60,663 nt of DNA from Rhodospirillales bacterium (GTDB lineage Bacteria > Pseudomonadota > Alphaproteobacteria > BOG-932 > Roseiterribacteraceae), in the NCBI GenBank assembly GCA_003165335.1, contig PLTD01000038.1, forward strand, positions 526 to 61,188. The letters are read 5' to 3'. Of the stretch, positions 8,429 to 16,765 are shown in pieces. The notes under the pieces were generated by a model. That model searched no databases and had not been told where the DNA came from. It saw only the letters and a program-made list of their open reading frames with translations. How positions within the stretch are numbered: the stretch's first letter is position 1; every line of letters starts with the position of its first letter. The translations under genes and the position numbers were made by a program.

Positions 8429-9298
8429 TCAGGCAAACTTGGAAATTACGTCGTCCGCATAGCGCCTGATGGCGTCGGTCTCGAGCTGCAGGTCCTTCGT
8501 ACCGGGGCTATAGATTTGCCATGGCTGGGTCATGATGCGTGTCACGCCCTGGTCCTCCAGGCGCCTGTAGCCGTCGATGTCGAACACGTCCATCGGCGTT
8601 GCCAGCACATCGAAATCGTTCGGCTCGCGGCCGTATTCCTTGCGATATTCGCGGATCTTCTTGATGCTCTCGACGATATCGGCCGCCGATTGCAGATCTG
8701 TCAGCCAGCCGTCGGCGATGCGCGCTGTGCGGCGCAGCGCGGCTTCCGAAATGCCGCCCACCCAGATCGGAATCGGCTTAGTCGGAGGCGGGTTCATCTC
8801 AATACGGTCGAAATTATAATGCTTGCCGTGATACTCGACATATTCGCCGGTCCACAGCAGCTTCATGATCTCGATCATCTCGTCCGCACGTTTGCCGCGA
8901 GTTGAGAATTCCTGCCCCAAAAGTTCGAACTCGTCTTTCGACCAGCCTACGCCGATGGTCAGCACGACCCGGTTGTCCGAAATGACCGCGGCGGTCGAAA
9001 CCGCTTTGGCGACCAAGAACGGGTTGCGCGCCGGCAGAACGAAGGCATTGGTGGTAAAGCGCAGCCGCTTGGTCACCGTCGCAAAGGCGCCCATCATGAC
9101 GATCTGGTCGGGCCAATCGGTATATTCGGGCCAGCGCCGCGAACCGTCCTCAGTGTAGGGATAGGGGACGGTCAGCGTCTCGGGGTTCACCGTGTGGTCC
9201 GACAGCGTGATCATGTCCCATCCGGTCTGGTCTGCCGCAATGGCCAATGCCGGCAAATGTGCGACCGGTGTGAATGAGCCGGAAAGAACGAATTTCAT
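8429..9298 (-). CDS. luciferase-like (LLM class) oxidoreductase
   Basis: 289 residues, a TIM-barrel of the bacterial-luciferase superfamily resembling the TIGR03619 F420-dependent subgroup. Supporting stretches are WDMITLSDHTVNP, TLTIGVGWSKDEFELLG and PPPTKPIPIWVGGISEAALRR. The start at 9298 (MKFVLSGSFTP) follows a GGGGAAA Shine-Dalgarno; an earlier in-frame start at 9415 adds 39 residues without family character. Whether it uses F420 or FMN is open, since F420 is not general in alphaproteobacteria. It is convergent with the AtuA/SRPBCC run and divergent from the sigma factor, and probably supplies an oxidation or reduction step to the same catabolic region. Confidence 0.8.
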   Translation of the reverse strand: MKFVLSGSFTPVAHLPALAIAADQTGWDMITLSDHTVNPETLTVPYPYTEDGSRRWPEYTDWPDQIVMMGAFATVTKRLRFTTNAFVLPARNPFLVAKAVSTAAVISDNRVVLTIGVGWSKDEFELLGQEFSTRGKRADEMIEIMKLLWTGEYVEYHGKHYNFDRIEMNPPPTKPIPIWVGGISEAALRRTARIADGWLTDLQSAADIVESIKKIREYRKEYGREPNDFDVLATPMDVFDIDGYRRLEDQGVTRIMTQPWQIYSPGTKDLQLETDAIRRYADDVISKFA

Positions 9299-9440
9299 GG
9301 TTTCCCCAAATTTGCACGTCGGATTGCGGCCGGTCCCGGTCCTTAGGGCCTGCGCTTGAAAGAACAACTGACTAAGCCCACGACGCCATGGCGGTCCAGA
9401 GGCAAATCGCAACAATTTATAGCCAGTTGTGAGAATTCGG

Positions 9441-9465
9441 GGAACTAGATCGCCCGGCGGCTGTT
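9441..9465 (+). promoter_or_regulatory. EcfG-type promoter before the ECF sigma factor
   Basis: GGAAC at 9441-9445 is followed after 16 nt by TGTT at 9462-9465. The consensus of the alphaproteobacterial general-stress sigma factor EcfG is GGAAC-N16/17-CGTT, so this differs at one base with correct spacing. It lies 58 nt before the sigma gene start and suggests autoregulation. Confidence 0.5.
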
Positions 9466-9523
9466 CTTACAGCACTACGGAAATTTTATCCGTGTCCGGA
9501 CAAAAATATAGAGGCTAATCCAA

Positions 9524-10111
9524 ATGCAAGCCCCGACCCCAAATTCGGCCGTCAGCACCGCCTCCAAGTCACTTTGGGAGCGTCGCGCTTTCGAGAAGCA
9601 GCTGCTGAACATCATTCCCGACCTTCGCGCCTTTGCCCGCTTTCTGGCCGGTAACCCGACTGAAGCCGACGATCTGGTGCAGGATACAGTCGTGCGCGCG
9701 CTTAATGCCTATGAGCATTTCGACCTCACCACCAATATCAAGGCCTGGACCTTCACCATCCTGCGCAACATCAGGATCAATTCCTATCGTAAGCGCCGGT
9801 TCGAGGAATTGGATGACGCGACCATGGCGACAATGTCGGTCAAGGCCAACCAGGAAGACTGCATTGAATTGAAAGAGGTTATTTGCGCCCTGGAGACTCT
9901 GCCCAAAGCGCAGCGCGAGGTCATCACCTTAGTCCGCGCAGGCGGCCTTTCCTACGAAGAAGCGGCCGTTATCATGGGCTGCAAGCTCGGTACGATCAAA
10001 AGCCGCGTCAACCGCGCCGACGCCGCTCTTCGCGCCGTGCTTGGCACAGATTTCCGCGGCCCGCGCCCGGTGCGGCAGACCTCGATCGCGACCGAGGATT
10101 TGCACGTCTGA
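9524..10111 (+). CDS. ECF sigma factor, EcfG-like
   Basis: 195 residues. Region 2 spans about 25-95 (IPDLRAFARFLAGN, ADDLVQDTVVRAL, then IKAWTFTILRN). Region 4 spans about 125-185 (LPKAQREVITLVRAGGLSYEEAA, CKLGTIKSRVNRA). This pattern matches EcfG/ECF15 sigma factors that drive the general stress response in alphaproteobacteria. The usual partners nepR (anti-sigma) and phyR (response regulator) are not next to it, which suggests an additional EcfG paralogue or a dispersed system. A matching promoter lies upstream and a strong terminator downstream, so it is a single-gene unit. Other group 15-like ECF sigmas cannot be excluded. Confidence 0.8.
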   Translation: MQAPTPNSAVSTASKSLWERRAFEKQLLNIIPDLRAFARFLAGNPTEADDLVQDTVVRALNAYEHFDLTTNIKAWTFTILRNIRINSYRKRRFEELDDATMATMSVKANQEDCIELKEVICALETLPKAQREVITLVRAGGLSYEEAAVIMGCKLGTIKSRVNRADAALRAVLGTDFRGPRPVRQTSIATEDLHV

Positions 10112-10137
10112 TCGCCTGATCCGTCAAGCACAGTTCT

Positions 10138-10169
10138 AAACGCCCCTGTGGGAAACTGCAGGGGCGTTT
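10138..10169 (+). terminator. intrinsic terminator after the sigma factor gene
   Basis: A perfect 11-bp stem, AAACGCCCCTG (10138-10148) and CAGGGGCGTTT (10159-10169), with a 10-nt loop. The stem ends in a short T tract. It lies 26 bp after the sigma factor stop and isolates it from the VOC gene. Confidence 0.85.
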
Positions 10170-10277
10170 CCATGTCCGCCTCGCAACAAAACTCCGGGAC
10201 GCGCAAGCATCTAGCTGCTACATAGCCGCTTCTGGCGGCTTTAGACCGCGATCCATAGGGCAGGGAACGCAAGCACG

Positions 10278-10814
10278 ATGAACGCGCACTCTTTCGGTTC
10301 GATCAAACAGGTCGCCTATATGGTCGAAGATCTGGAGGCCACCCTCGAGCATTGGAGCCGCTTTTCCGGCATCGGTCCCTGGACGATCTATAAGAATGTC
10401 ACCATGAACGGCTGGGTTCGGGGCCAGGACACGACCATCACGATGCATGTCGGCCTATCCTATCAGGACGAGCTGCAGATCGAGATCATCCAACCGGTCA
10501 GCAAGACGGTGTCGCCTTATCAGCGTGCAGATGGCAGCATAATGGTTGGCATGCACCATATGGCCTGGATGACCGAAACTTTCGATGAAGATGTCGCCAA
10601 GGCCAAGGCGCGCGGCATGATCCACTGTTTCTCCGCGTCCAATGCGGCCTCCAAAGTCGCCTATTTCGAATCCCCGTTGGAGCCTGGCATCCTGTTCGAA
10701 TTCATCCAGGTGAACCCGGTGATTCAGGATGCGTTTGATCAGGGCGTCATTGCTTCGCGCAACTGGGACGGCCGCGAGCATATCGCCCAGGTCATCGATT
10801 TCTCGGCGTTCTGA
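10278..10814 (+). CDS. VOC/glyoxalase-fold protein
   Basis: 178 residues. It begins FGSIKQVAYMVEDLEATLEHW, the first beta-alpha module of the vicinal-oxygen-chelate fold. The second module includes MHHMAWMTETFDEDV and ends around ILFEFIQV. The paired-module His and Glu (MHHMAW, LFEFI) are in positions used for metal binding in methylmalonyl-CoA epimerase and extradiol-dioxygenase relatives. The exact reaction is unknown. It is followed after 3 bp by the FAD-dependent dehydrogenase, so the two are an operon, probably acting on successive intermediates. Confidence 0.75.
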   Translation: MNAHSFGSIKQVAYMVEDLEATLEHWSRFSGIGPWTIYKNVTMNGWVRGQDTTITMHVGLSYQDELQIEIIQPVSKTVSPYQRADGSIMVGMHHMAWMTETFDEDVAKAKARGMIHCFSASNAASKVAYFESPLEPGILFEFIQVNPVIQDAFDQGVIASRNWDGREHIAQVIDFSAF

Positions 10815-10817
10815 ATC

Positions 10818-12284
10818 ATGAGCGGATTTGCTAAGCCGGCGCTGCTGAAGGCGTCGGCCGTCGTCACCTGGACCGAGGAGGCGGACGTAGTCGTGGTCGG
10901 GATGGGCATCGCCGGTGCCTGCGCGGCGCTCGAGGCCAAGGCTGCCGGTGCAGACGTGCTGGTGCTTGAGCGCGGTAGTGGCGTCAGCGGCACAACAACC
11001 AATGCTGCCGGCCATTTCTATCTGGGCGGCGGCACGCCGGTGCAGGTCGCCTGCGGCTTCGAAGATACCGCGCAGGATATGTACGATTACCTGACTGCGG
11101 TGACACCAGACCCGGCACCCGCAAAGATCCGCCTCTACTGCGATGAAAGCGTCAGTCACTTCCATTGGTTGGAAGCTCATGGCGTTCCCTTCGACCGGTC
11201 CTACTATCCATATAAAAGCGTGGTCCAGCCGACCCGCGAATGCCTGATCTGGACTGGAAATGAGAAGGTCTGGCCCTATCGCGAACAGGCGAAACCGGCT
11301 CCGCGCGGCCATAAGGTCGCCTTTGACGGTGAAGAGGGCGGTGGTGCCCTAGCAGTTCAGACGCTTGCCGCAAAGGCGCAGGAATTGGGCGTGCGCGCCC
11401 TGTTTGATGTTCGTGTGCGTGAATTGATCGCCGACGAGAGCGGCCGCATCGTCGGCGTCCGTGCCACCCATTTCGATGAGGTATTGTTTATCAAGGCCCG
11501 CCGCGCCGTGATCCTGGCCGCAGGCGGATTCGGCATGAATCTGGAGATGGTCGCGCATTATGTGCCCGACCTGTCGCCGCCGACATTCGTTCAGGGCGGC
11601 CCGAACGATGATGGGACCAGCATCTTGCTCGGTATGTCCGCGGGTGGCGATGTCCGCAATATGGAAAAGCCCTTCATAACCTGCCCTTTCTACCCGCCGG
11701 AGCAGTTGCTGAAGGGCATCTTGGTGAACAAGTTAGGCAAGCGGTTCGTCGCCGAAGACAGCTATCACAGCCGCAGCGCCGTGATCTCCCGCGAGCAGCC
11801 CGACGGTATCTGTTACCTGATCGTCGACGCCTCCATATTTGCCTATCCGCGCTTTGCCGAGATGATGAACCAGCAGCTTGTCGACGGCTGGGAGTCGATC
11901 GCCGAGATGGAGGCGGGCCTCGGCCTGCCTCCGGGCTCTCTAGTGAAAACCATGGGCGACTATAACTTCCATGCCCAAAGCGGTCAGGACCCCGAATTCC
12001 ATAAATACCCCGATTGGGTCGCGCCGCTGACCAACGGGCCGTACGCGGCCTTCGATCTGTCCGTCGGAAAGGCGGTATACACCGGCTTCACCCTGGGCGG
12101 ACTCGCGGTCTCGGTCGATGCGGAGGTGCTGACCCCTGAAGGCAAGCCGGTGCCCGGCCTCTACGCCGCCGGCGCCTGCGCCTCCAACATCGCTCAGGAC
12201 AGCCGCGGCTATGCCAGTGGTACCTGTATCGGCGAAGCTTCCTTCTTCGGTCGGCGAGGTGGAAGACACGCGGCGCGCTCTTAA
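10818..12284 (+). CDS. FAD-binding dehydrogenase (fumarate reductase/ketosteroid dehydrogenase type)
   Basis: 488 residues. The dinucleotide-binding motif VVVGMGIAG has glycines at 28, 30 and 33, followed by the acidic LVLERG end of the second strand. A second FAD region, RAVILAAGGFGMN, and the C-terminal GLYAAGACASNIAQDSRGYASG complete the FAD_binding_2 signature. This superfamily includes 3-ketosteroid delta-1-dehydrogenase, fumarate reductase and tricarballylate dehydrogenase; the specific substrate is not evident. It is soluble, with no signal peptide or Tat motif. It is coupled to the VOC gene upstream and lies 86 bp before the PQQ-type dehydrogenase. Confidence 0.85.
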   Translation: MSGFAKPALLKASAVVTWTEEADVVVVGMGIAGACAALEAKAAGADVLVLERGSGVSGTTTNAAGHFYLGGGTPVQVACGFEDTAQDMYDYLTAVTPDPAPAKIRLYCDESVSHFHWLEAHGVPFDRSYYPYKSVVQPTRECLIWTGNEKVWPYREQAKPAPRGHKVAFDGEEGGGALAVQTLAAKAQELGVRALFDVRVRELIADESGRIVGVRATHFDEVLFIKARRAVILAAGGFGMNLEMVAHYVPDLSPPTFVQGGPNDDGTSILLGMSAGGDVRNMEKPFITCPFYPPEQLLKGILVNKLGKRFVAEDSYHSRSAVISREQPDGICYLIVDASIFAYPRFAEMMNQQLVDGWESIAEMEAGLGLPPGSLVKTMGDYNFHAQSGQDPEFHKYPDWVAPLTNGPYAAFDLSVGKAVYTGFTLGGLAVSVDAEVLTPEGKPVPGLYAAGACASNIAQDSRGYASGTCIGEASFFGRRGGRHAARS

Positions 12285-12370
12285 GGGAATCCTTGCCAAC
12301 CAAGCGCTCGAATGGTTTCGTGCTAAAAAGGCAGCGCGACTTTGCGGGAAATATTGGGGAGGGCAGGGCA

Positions 12371-14194
12371 ATGAGATTGCTGGCGACGGTTGGACTATGT
12401 CTCGCAATATCGGCAGCCCATGCCGCTAACGCGCCGGACGGTGCGAAGCTCTTCGCCGACCGCTGCGCCGCCTGCCACGATCATCCCCAGGGTCGCATTC
12501 CGCCACGCTATATTCTGAACCGCCTGTGGCCCGATCAGGTTGTGACCGCCCTGACCGCCGGGCCGATGAAGCAGCAGGCAGCGGGCCTCAGCCAGGACGA
12601 TATCGGCGCACTGGTCTTCTTCCTGACTCGCAAGCAGGCCGGCGGCGCCGAGCCCGATCCCAATGCCAATCTCTGCACAACGCCTGCCGGGCCGATCGAC
12701 CTGGACGGGCCGCGCTGGAACGGTTGGGGCCGCGACATCGAGAATACCCGCTTCCAGCCCGACCCGGGCATTGCCGCCCAGGACGTGCCGCGGCTCAAGG
12801 TCAAATGGGCCTTCGCCTATCCGGGCGGCGAGACGGTGGGCCAGCCGGTGATCGTCGGCGACAGGCTGTTCGTCAGCAGCGTCAATGGCCGCATCTTTTC
12901 CCTCGACGCCAAGACCGGCTGCACCTATTGGAGCTTCAAGGCCGAGGCCCCGGTCAAGGGGGCGATCACCATCGGCGCGCGTATCGGGAAAGGGCCTGCA
13001 GCTGCAGCCTATTTCGCCGACATGGATGCATTCATCTATGCGATCGACGCCGAAACCGGGAAATTGATCTGGAAGGTCAAGGGCGATCCACACCCGATGG
13101 CTCAGATCCGCGGCTCAGTAAAGCTCTATCGCGGACGGCTTTATGTCCCTATCTCCTCGGGTGAGGAGAATGCCAGCGCCGACCCAGCCTATCCCTGCTG
13201 CACTTTCCGCGGCGGTGTCGTCGCGATTGATGACGCGACGGGAAAGATTGTCTGGCGGGCCCACACGATTACTGAGAAGCCCAGGAAAATCGGCAAAAAT
13301 CCCGCTGGATCTCAGATTTACGGCCCGGCCGGCGCTTCGGTATGGAATTCGCCGACCATCGACGCTGAGCGGCGGCGGATCTATGTCGGCACGGGCAATT
13401 CCTACAGCCGGCTCGACAATCCTGCGACCGATTCCGTCATGGCCTTCGATCTCGATACCGGCAAGCGCATATGGTTTACCCAGGCGACCCAGCACGATAC
13501 CTGGGTCATCTGCACGGAGCCGGGAACGGGGAACTGCCCCGCGAAAATCGGCCCCGACTTCGATTTCGGCAGTTCGGTCGCGCTACGCACCGCCTCGAAC
13601 GGCAGGCAGGTGCTGCTGGCGGGGCAGAAAAGTGGCGCGGTCTACGGATTTGATCCCGAAGACGGCAAGATCCTTTGGCGGGTCAAGGCTGGCCTTGGCG
13701 GGGCCTTCGGCGGGATCGAGCATGGTGTCGCCGCCGAAGGCGACAAGCTCTATGTCCCTGTGTCGGATTTCACCCCGACCATCGCTGTCCCGGCCGATCA
13801 GTTGGTGCCGCATAAGGCGGGCGGTCTGTTGGCACTCGACATCACAACCGGCAAACAGCTTTGGCGCACCCCATCGCCCGAACCGGGTTGCGCCTGGGGA
13901 ACTGAGAACTGTTCCGCCGCGCAGGCGGCTTCGGCCGCGGTAATTCCCGGCATCGTCTTCTCCAGCGCCCTCGACGGGCATATCCGCGCCTATGCGTCCG
14001 ATACCGGCGCAATCGTTTGGGATTACGACACCGCCCACGGCTTCGACGGTGTCAACGGCGCCAAGGTCAACGGCGGCGCAATTTCAGGCTATGGACAGAC
14101 CATCGCCGGCGGCATGGTCTATGTGAACTCCGGCGGCGGCTATTTCGGCCCACCGGGCAACGCGCTCCTGGCCTTCACGGTGGACGGGAAGTAA
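12371..14194 (+). CDS. periplasmic cytochrome c-PQQ beta-propeller dehydrogenase (polyvinyl-alcohol-dehydrogenase-like)
   Basis: 607 residues. A signal peptide covers residues 1-19. A small cytochrome c domain follows with heme motif C32-A-A-C35-H36. A quinoprotein beta-propeller begins about residue 110 (RWNGWGRDIENTRFQ) and shows repeated W-motif segments such as DAKTGCTYW, DAETGKLIWK, DDATGKIVWR, DPEDGKILWR. The vicinal Cys pair in PAYPCCTFRG is characteristic of the polyvinyl-alcohol-dehydrogenase-like group. Start 12371 is chosen because it follows GGGGAGGGCAGGGCA and opens directly with the signal peptide; the frame is open further upstream to 12293. It likely oxidises an alcohol in the periplasm and passes electrons to its own heme. 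Confidence 0.85.
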   Translation: MRLLATVGLCLAISAAHAANAPDGAKLFADRCAACHDHPQGRIPPRYILNRLWPDQVVTALTAGPMKQQAAGLSQDDIGALVFFLTRKQAGGAEPDPNANLCTTPAGPIDLDGPRWNGWGRDIENTRFQPDPGIAAQDVPRLKVKWAFAYPGGETVGQPVIVGDRLFVSSVNGRIFSLDAKTGCTYWSFKAEAPVKGAITIGARIGKGPAAAAYFADMDAFIYAIDAETGKLIWKVKGDPHPMAQIRGSVKLYRGRLYVPISSGEENASADPAYPCCTFRGGVVAIDDATGKIVWRAHTITEKPRKIGKNPAGSQIYGPAGASVWNSPTIDAERRRIYVGTGNSYSRLDNPATDSVMAFDLDTGKRIWFTQATQHDTWVICTEPGTGNCPAKIGPDFDFGSSVALRTASNGRQVLLAGQKSGAVYGFDPEDGKILWRVKAGLGGAFGGIEHGVAAEGDKLYVPVSDFTPTIAVPADQLVPHKAGGLLALDITTGKQLWRTPSPEPGCAWGTENCSAAQAASAAVIPGIVFSSALDGHIRAYASDTGAIVWDYDTAHGFDGVNGAKVNGGAISGYGQTIAGGMVYVNSGGGYFGPPGNALLAFTVDGK

Positions 14195-14244
14195 GGCTGA
14201 GGAAGCTCGCGTAATCTGGTTTTAGCTATGATTAATATTTTCAG

Positions 14245-14282
14245 TTGCTAGTTGCACCCTAAGTGTTATCATAAGTAACACT
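14245..14282 (+). promoter_or_regulatory. promoter with overlapping palindromic operator before the BlaI-type gene
   Basis: TTGCTA (14245-14250) and TATCAT (14267-14272) are spaced 16 nt apart, a credible -35/-10 pair. The -10 lies inside a dyad with perfect 7-bp arms, AGTGTTA (14262-14268) and TAACACT (14276-14282). BlaI/MecI repressors bind dyads over their own promoters, so this is the expected autoregulatory operator; its sequence differs from the staphylococcal TACA/TGTA box. Transcription would start close to 14279. Confidence 0.6.
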
Positions 14283-14285
14283 ACT

Positions 14286-14681
14286 ATGGATAGCGGACTC
14301 ATGGACGACAGCCTTCCCGATCTCGGCGATGTTCAGCGTGAGATTATGCATTTGGTCTGGGAGCATGGTCCCGTGAGCGCAGAGACCGTGCGGGAGCGGC
14401 TGGACCGCCCGCTTAAGGAATCCACTGTCCGGACGGTTCTACGGCGCCTGGAAGAAAAGGGTTACGTCACTCACAGGGTCGACGGGCGTACCTATATCTA
14501 CAAGGCGGCCGAGGCGCGGGAGCGGGTGGCTGCCAAGGCAGTGAAGCAGATCGTCGACTGGTTCTGCAACGGGTCGCTCGAAGAGGTGCTGTTGGGCATG
14601 GTCGACAGCAAGATACTGGACCGGGGGGAGTTGCAGGCGCTCGCCGACAAGATCGCCGATGCCAAGGGGAGGAAGACATGA
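14286..14681 (+). CDS. BlaI/MecI/CopY-family transcriptional repressor
   Basis: 131 residues. An N-terminal winged helix spans about 10-80 (LGDVQREIMHLVWEHGPVSAETVRERL, TVRTVLRRLEEKGYV, DGRTYIYKA), followed by a C-terminal dimerisation region ending in a penicillinase-repressor-like tail. Met6 at 14301 is an alternative start that fits family length and the predicted transcription start better. The stop overlaps the ATG of the BlaR1-like gene (ATGA), the standard coupling of repressor and receptor-protease. In known systems the activated receptor leads to repressor cleavage; the inducer here is unlikely to be a beta-lactam because the partner lacks that sensor. Confidence 0.9.
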   Translation: MDSGLMDDSLPDLGDVQREIMHLVWEHGPVSAETVRERLDRPLKESTVRTVLRRLEEKGYVTHRVDGRTYIYKAAEARERVAAKAVKQIVDWFCNGSLEEVLLGMVDSKILDRGELQALADKIADAKGRKT

Positions 14682-16720
14682 CGCTCTGCCTGTTTCTGGA
14701 ATCCGCGCTTCGCTCGCTCGTGCTCGGTGTCGTCATGTGGCTTGGCCTGAAAACCTTTCGAGTACGAAATCCTCAAGTTGAGCTCATGGCCTGGACTGTT
14801 GTCCTCGCCACCGCCCTGGCGATGCCGCTTCTGCTGCAAGTCGCGACGGTTTCGATCCCGCCTCGCATGTCAGTGCCGGCATCGGTCGCCAGTGTCATGA
14901 CGGCACAACCTGCGCCCGTGTCCTTCGAGGCGCCTTCGTCTTGGGTCGATCCCATCATGCCGCCACCGTCGCAAGCGGTGACGCCGCAGCCGTTCGATTG
15001 GGCGGCATGGGCCTGGGTGGGCTATCTGCTGATCACCGGCGTGCTGCTGCTCAGACTGTCGATCGGCGTCGCGATGACCTGGCGCCTGTCACGCACCGCC
15101 CGGCCGGTTCGGGAGGATTGGGCAGGCAACGCTGACGTTCGGATCTGCAATGAAATCGGTATGCCGGTCACCTTCGGGTGGGTCATCCTGCTGCCCGCCG
15201 ACTGCGCTGAATGGTCCGCGCTCAAGCGGCAGGCAGTGCTGTCGCATGAGCGATCCCATGTCGCGCGCGGCGACTACCTTGTGTTGCTGCTGGCCACTCT
15301 TCACCGCGCGCTGTTCTGGTTCAATCCGCTATCCTGGTGGCTGCTCAATCGCCTAGCCGTATTGATGGAATCCGCCAGCGACGATGCGGCGGTAGCGGCT
15401 TTGCGCGACCGTTTCTCTTATGCCGAAGTCCTGCTCGACATCGCTTCGTGCGGAGGCCGCCCGCCCGCCGGTGTCGCGATGGCTCGAGCGTCGACTGTAG
15501 CTGGCCGTGTCGCACGAATCCTGCGCGAAAACACGCTTCCGGTGAAGCTCGGATGGCAGGGGCGGGCGCTTGTGGCCGCGACCCTATTGCCGGTAACCGC
15601 TATGGCAGCAGTAACGATTACGCAATCAATGCCGACAGAGTCCCTCCAGTCCTTTGCCGAAGGGATGCCTGCGCTCAGCGCCGTCGAACTCGCTCCCGTT
15701 TCACTGGGGAACCTGGCGCCAAACTTGCTTGCACCGCCGCGCATGCAATACAGAGTTTTGCCGGTTGCTATAAAAGCTCAGGTAACTGTCGCCCCGATGC
15801 CGGCAACGATTCCTGCCGTGGCATCCTCAGATACGACAGACGCATCCTCTCAGCCCCCGGCGTCGGATGGCGCCAAGCCCGTGGATATGAGTGGGACATG
15901 GACCATGGTCTCGGGGGGCCTCGGCGTATCATGCACCTTTCAGCAGACCGGCAACACACTGGCTGGAACTTGTAAGACGCTCTCACAAGAAGGTCCTGTA
16001 AAGGGCTTGATCGATGGCCGAAAAGTCGAGTGGCGATGGCTCTTTAACGGCGGGAAAGTCGGTATTATCCACGATTTCAAGGTTGCGGAATATAAGGCTA
16101 CCTTGCTTCCGGACAACCGCCTGGAAGGCGGATATTACGTCTACAACACTTACGACAAATTCCATCCCAGCTTCGATTACAAAACTTCAATTCTTATCCC
16201 GCGGCCACCCGGGCGATATTTTATGGCGAAACACGCCGTTGCTCCGGTATCCGCGATACCGACACTGCCGGCGCAATCGGCCGCTGTTCAGGAACCTGCC
16301 GCGCGCCCCGTCGCCGCTGACGGAATCCAACCGGCAAATATGACCGGAACCTGGAGCATATTCGGAATCCCGCCGAACCAGAGATTGCGCAGCGACGTGG
16401 GGCCGCCCTTGCGGCCTTCCTACTGCTCCTTCCGGCAAACCGGTAACACGCTCAGCGGCACCTGCAAGAATAACTTTTTCGAAAACGCGGTGACCGGTTC
16501 GGTGACAGGCCGGACTGTTCATTTCGATTGGATATACTGGTTGGGATTGCACCCCAACGACAACCCGGCATTCACGCTCCGGCGTGCCTCGTTCGACGGA
16601 ACGATCGGCCCCGACAACGTTCTCCACGGCACATACAAGAACAGATTCGCCTACCGGCCCGAGCCGCGTACCCCAGGGGGAACCTTCTGGGCAGAAAAAC
16701 AGCCATCCGACCCGTCGTGA
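14678..16720 (+). CDS. BlaR1-like M56 membrane metallopeptidase with a duplicated novel sensor domain
   Basis: 680 residues. Transmembrane segments lie at about 5-25, 36-55, 108-135 and 290-312. The M56 zinc motif H190-E-R-S-H194 sits in the cytoplasmic loop between the third and fourth. Beyond residue 312 is a long exported part. It lacks the penicillin-binding transpeptidase domain of BlaR1/MecR1. Instead, two copies of a domain begin near Met404 and Met555. Each opens with M-S/T-G-T-W and has a conserved TGNTL(A/S)GTCK segment with two Cys 13 residues apart (C-T/S-F then GTC), probably a disulfide. Proline-rich linkers precede both copies. Overlap with the repressor gene supports a BlaI-BlaR-type pair responding to an unknown extracytoplasmic signal. 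Confidence 0.85.
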   Translation: MTLCLFLESALRSLVLGVVMWLGLKTFRVRNPQVELMAWTVVLATALAMPLLLQVATVSIPPRMSVPASVASVMTAQPAPVSFEAPSSWVDPIMPPPSQAVTPQPFDWAAWAWVGYLLITGVLLLRLSIGVAMTWRLSRTARPVREDWAGNADVRICNEIGMPVTFGWVILLPADCAEWSALKRQAVLSHERSHVARGDYLVLLLATLHRALFWFNPLSWWLLNRLAVLMESASDDAAVAALRDRFSYAEVLLDIASCGGRPPAGVAMARASTVAGRVARILRENTLPVKLGWQGRALVAATLLPVTAMAAVTITQSMPTESLQSFAEGMPALSAVELAPVSLGNLAPNLLAPPRMQYRVLPVAIKAQVTVAPMPATIPAVASSDTTDASSQPPASDGAKPVDMSGTWTMVSGGLGVSCTFQQTGNTLAGTCKTLSQEGPVKGLIDGRKVEWRWLFNGGKVGIIHDFKVAEYKATLLPDNRLEGGYYVYNTYDKFHPSFDYKTSILIPRPPGRYFMAKHAVAPVSAIPTLPAQSAAVQEPAARPVAADGIQPANMTGTWSIFGIPPNQRLRSDVGPPLRPSYCSFRQTGNTLSGTCKNNFFENAVTGSVTGRTVHFDWIYWLGLHPNDNPAFTLRRASFDGTIGPDNVLHGTYKNRFAYRPEPRTPGGTFWAEKQPSDPS

Positions 16721-16765
16721 GATTAAATCGTCATGGCGGCTGCGCTTGCTCGGCAGCCTTGTTCC

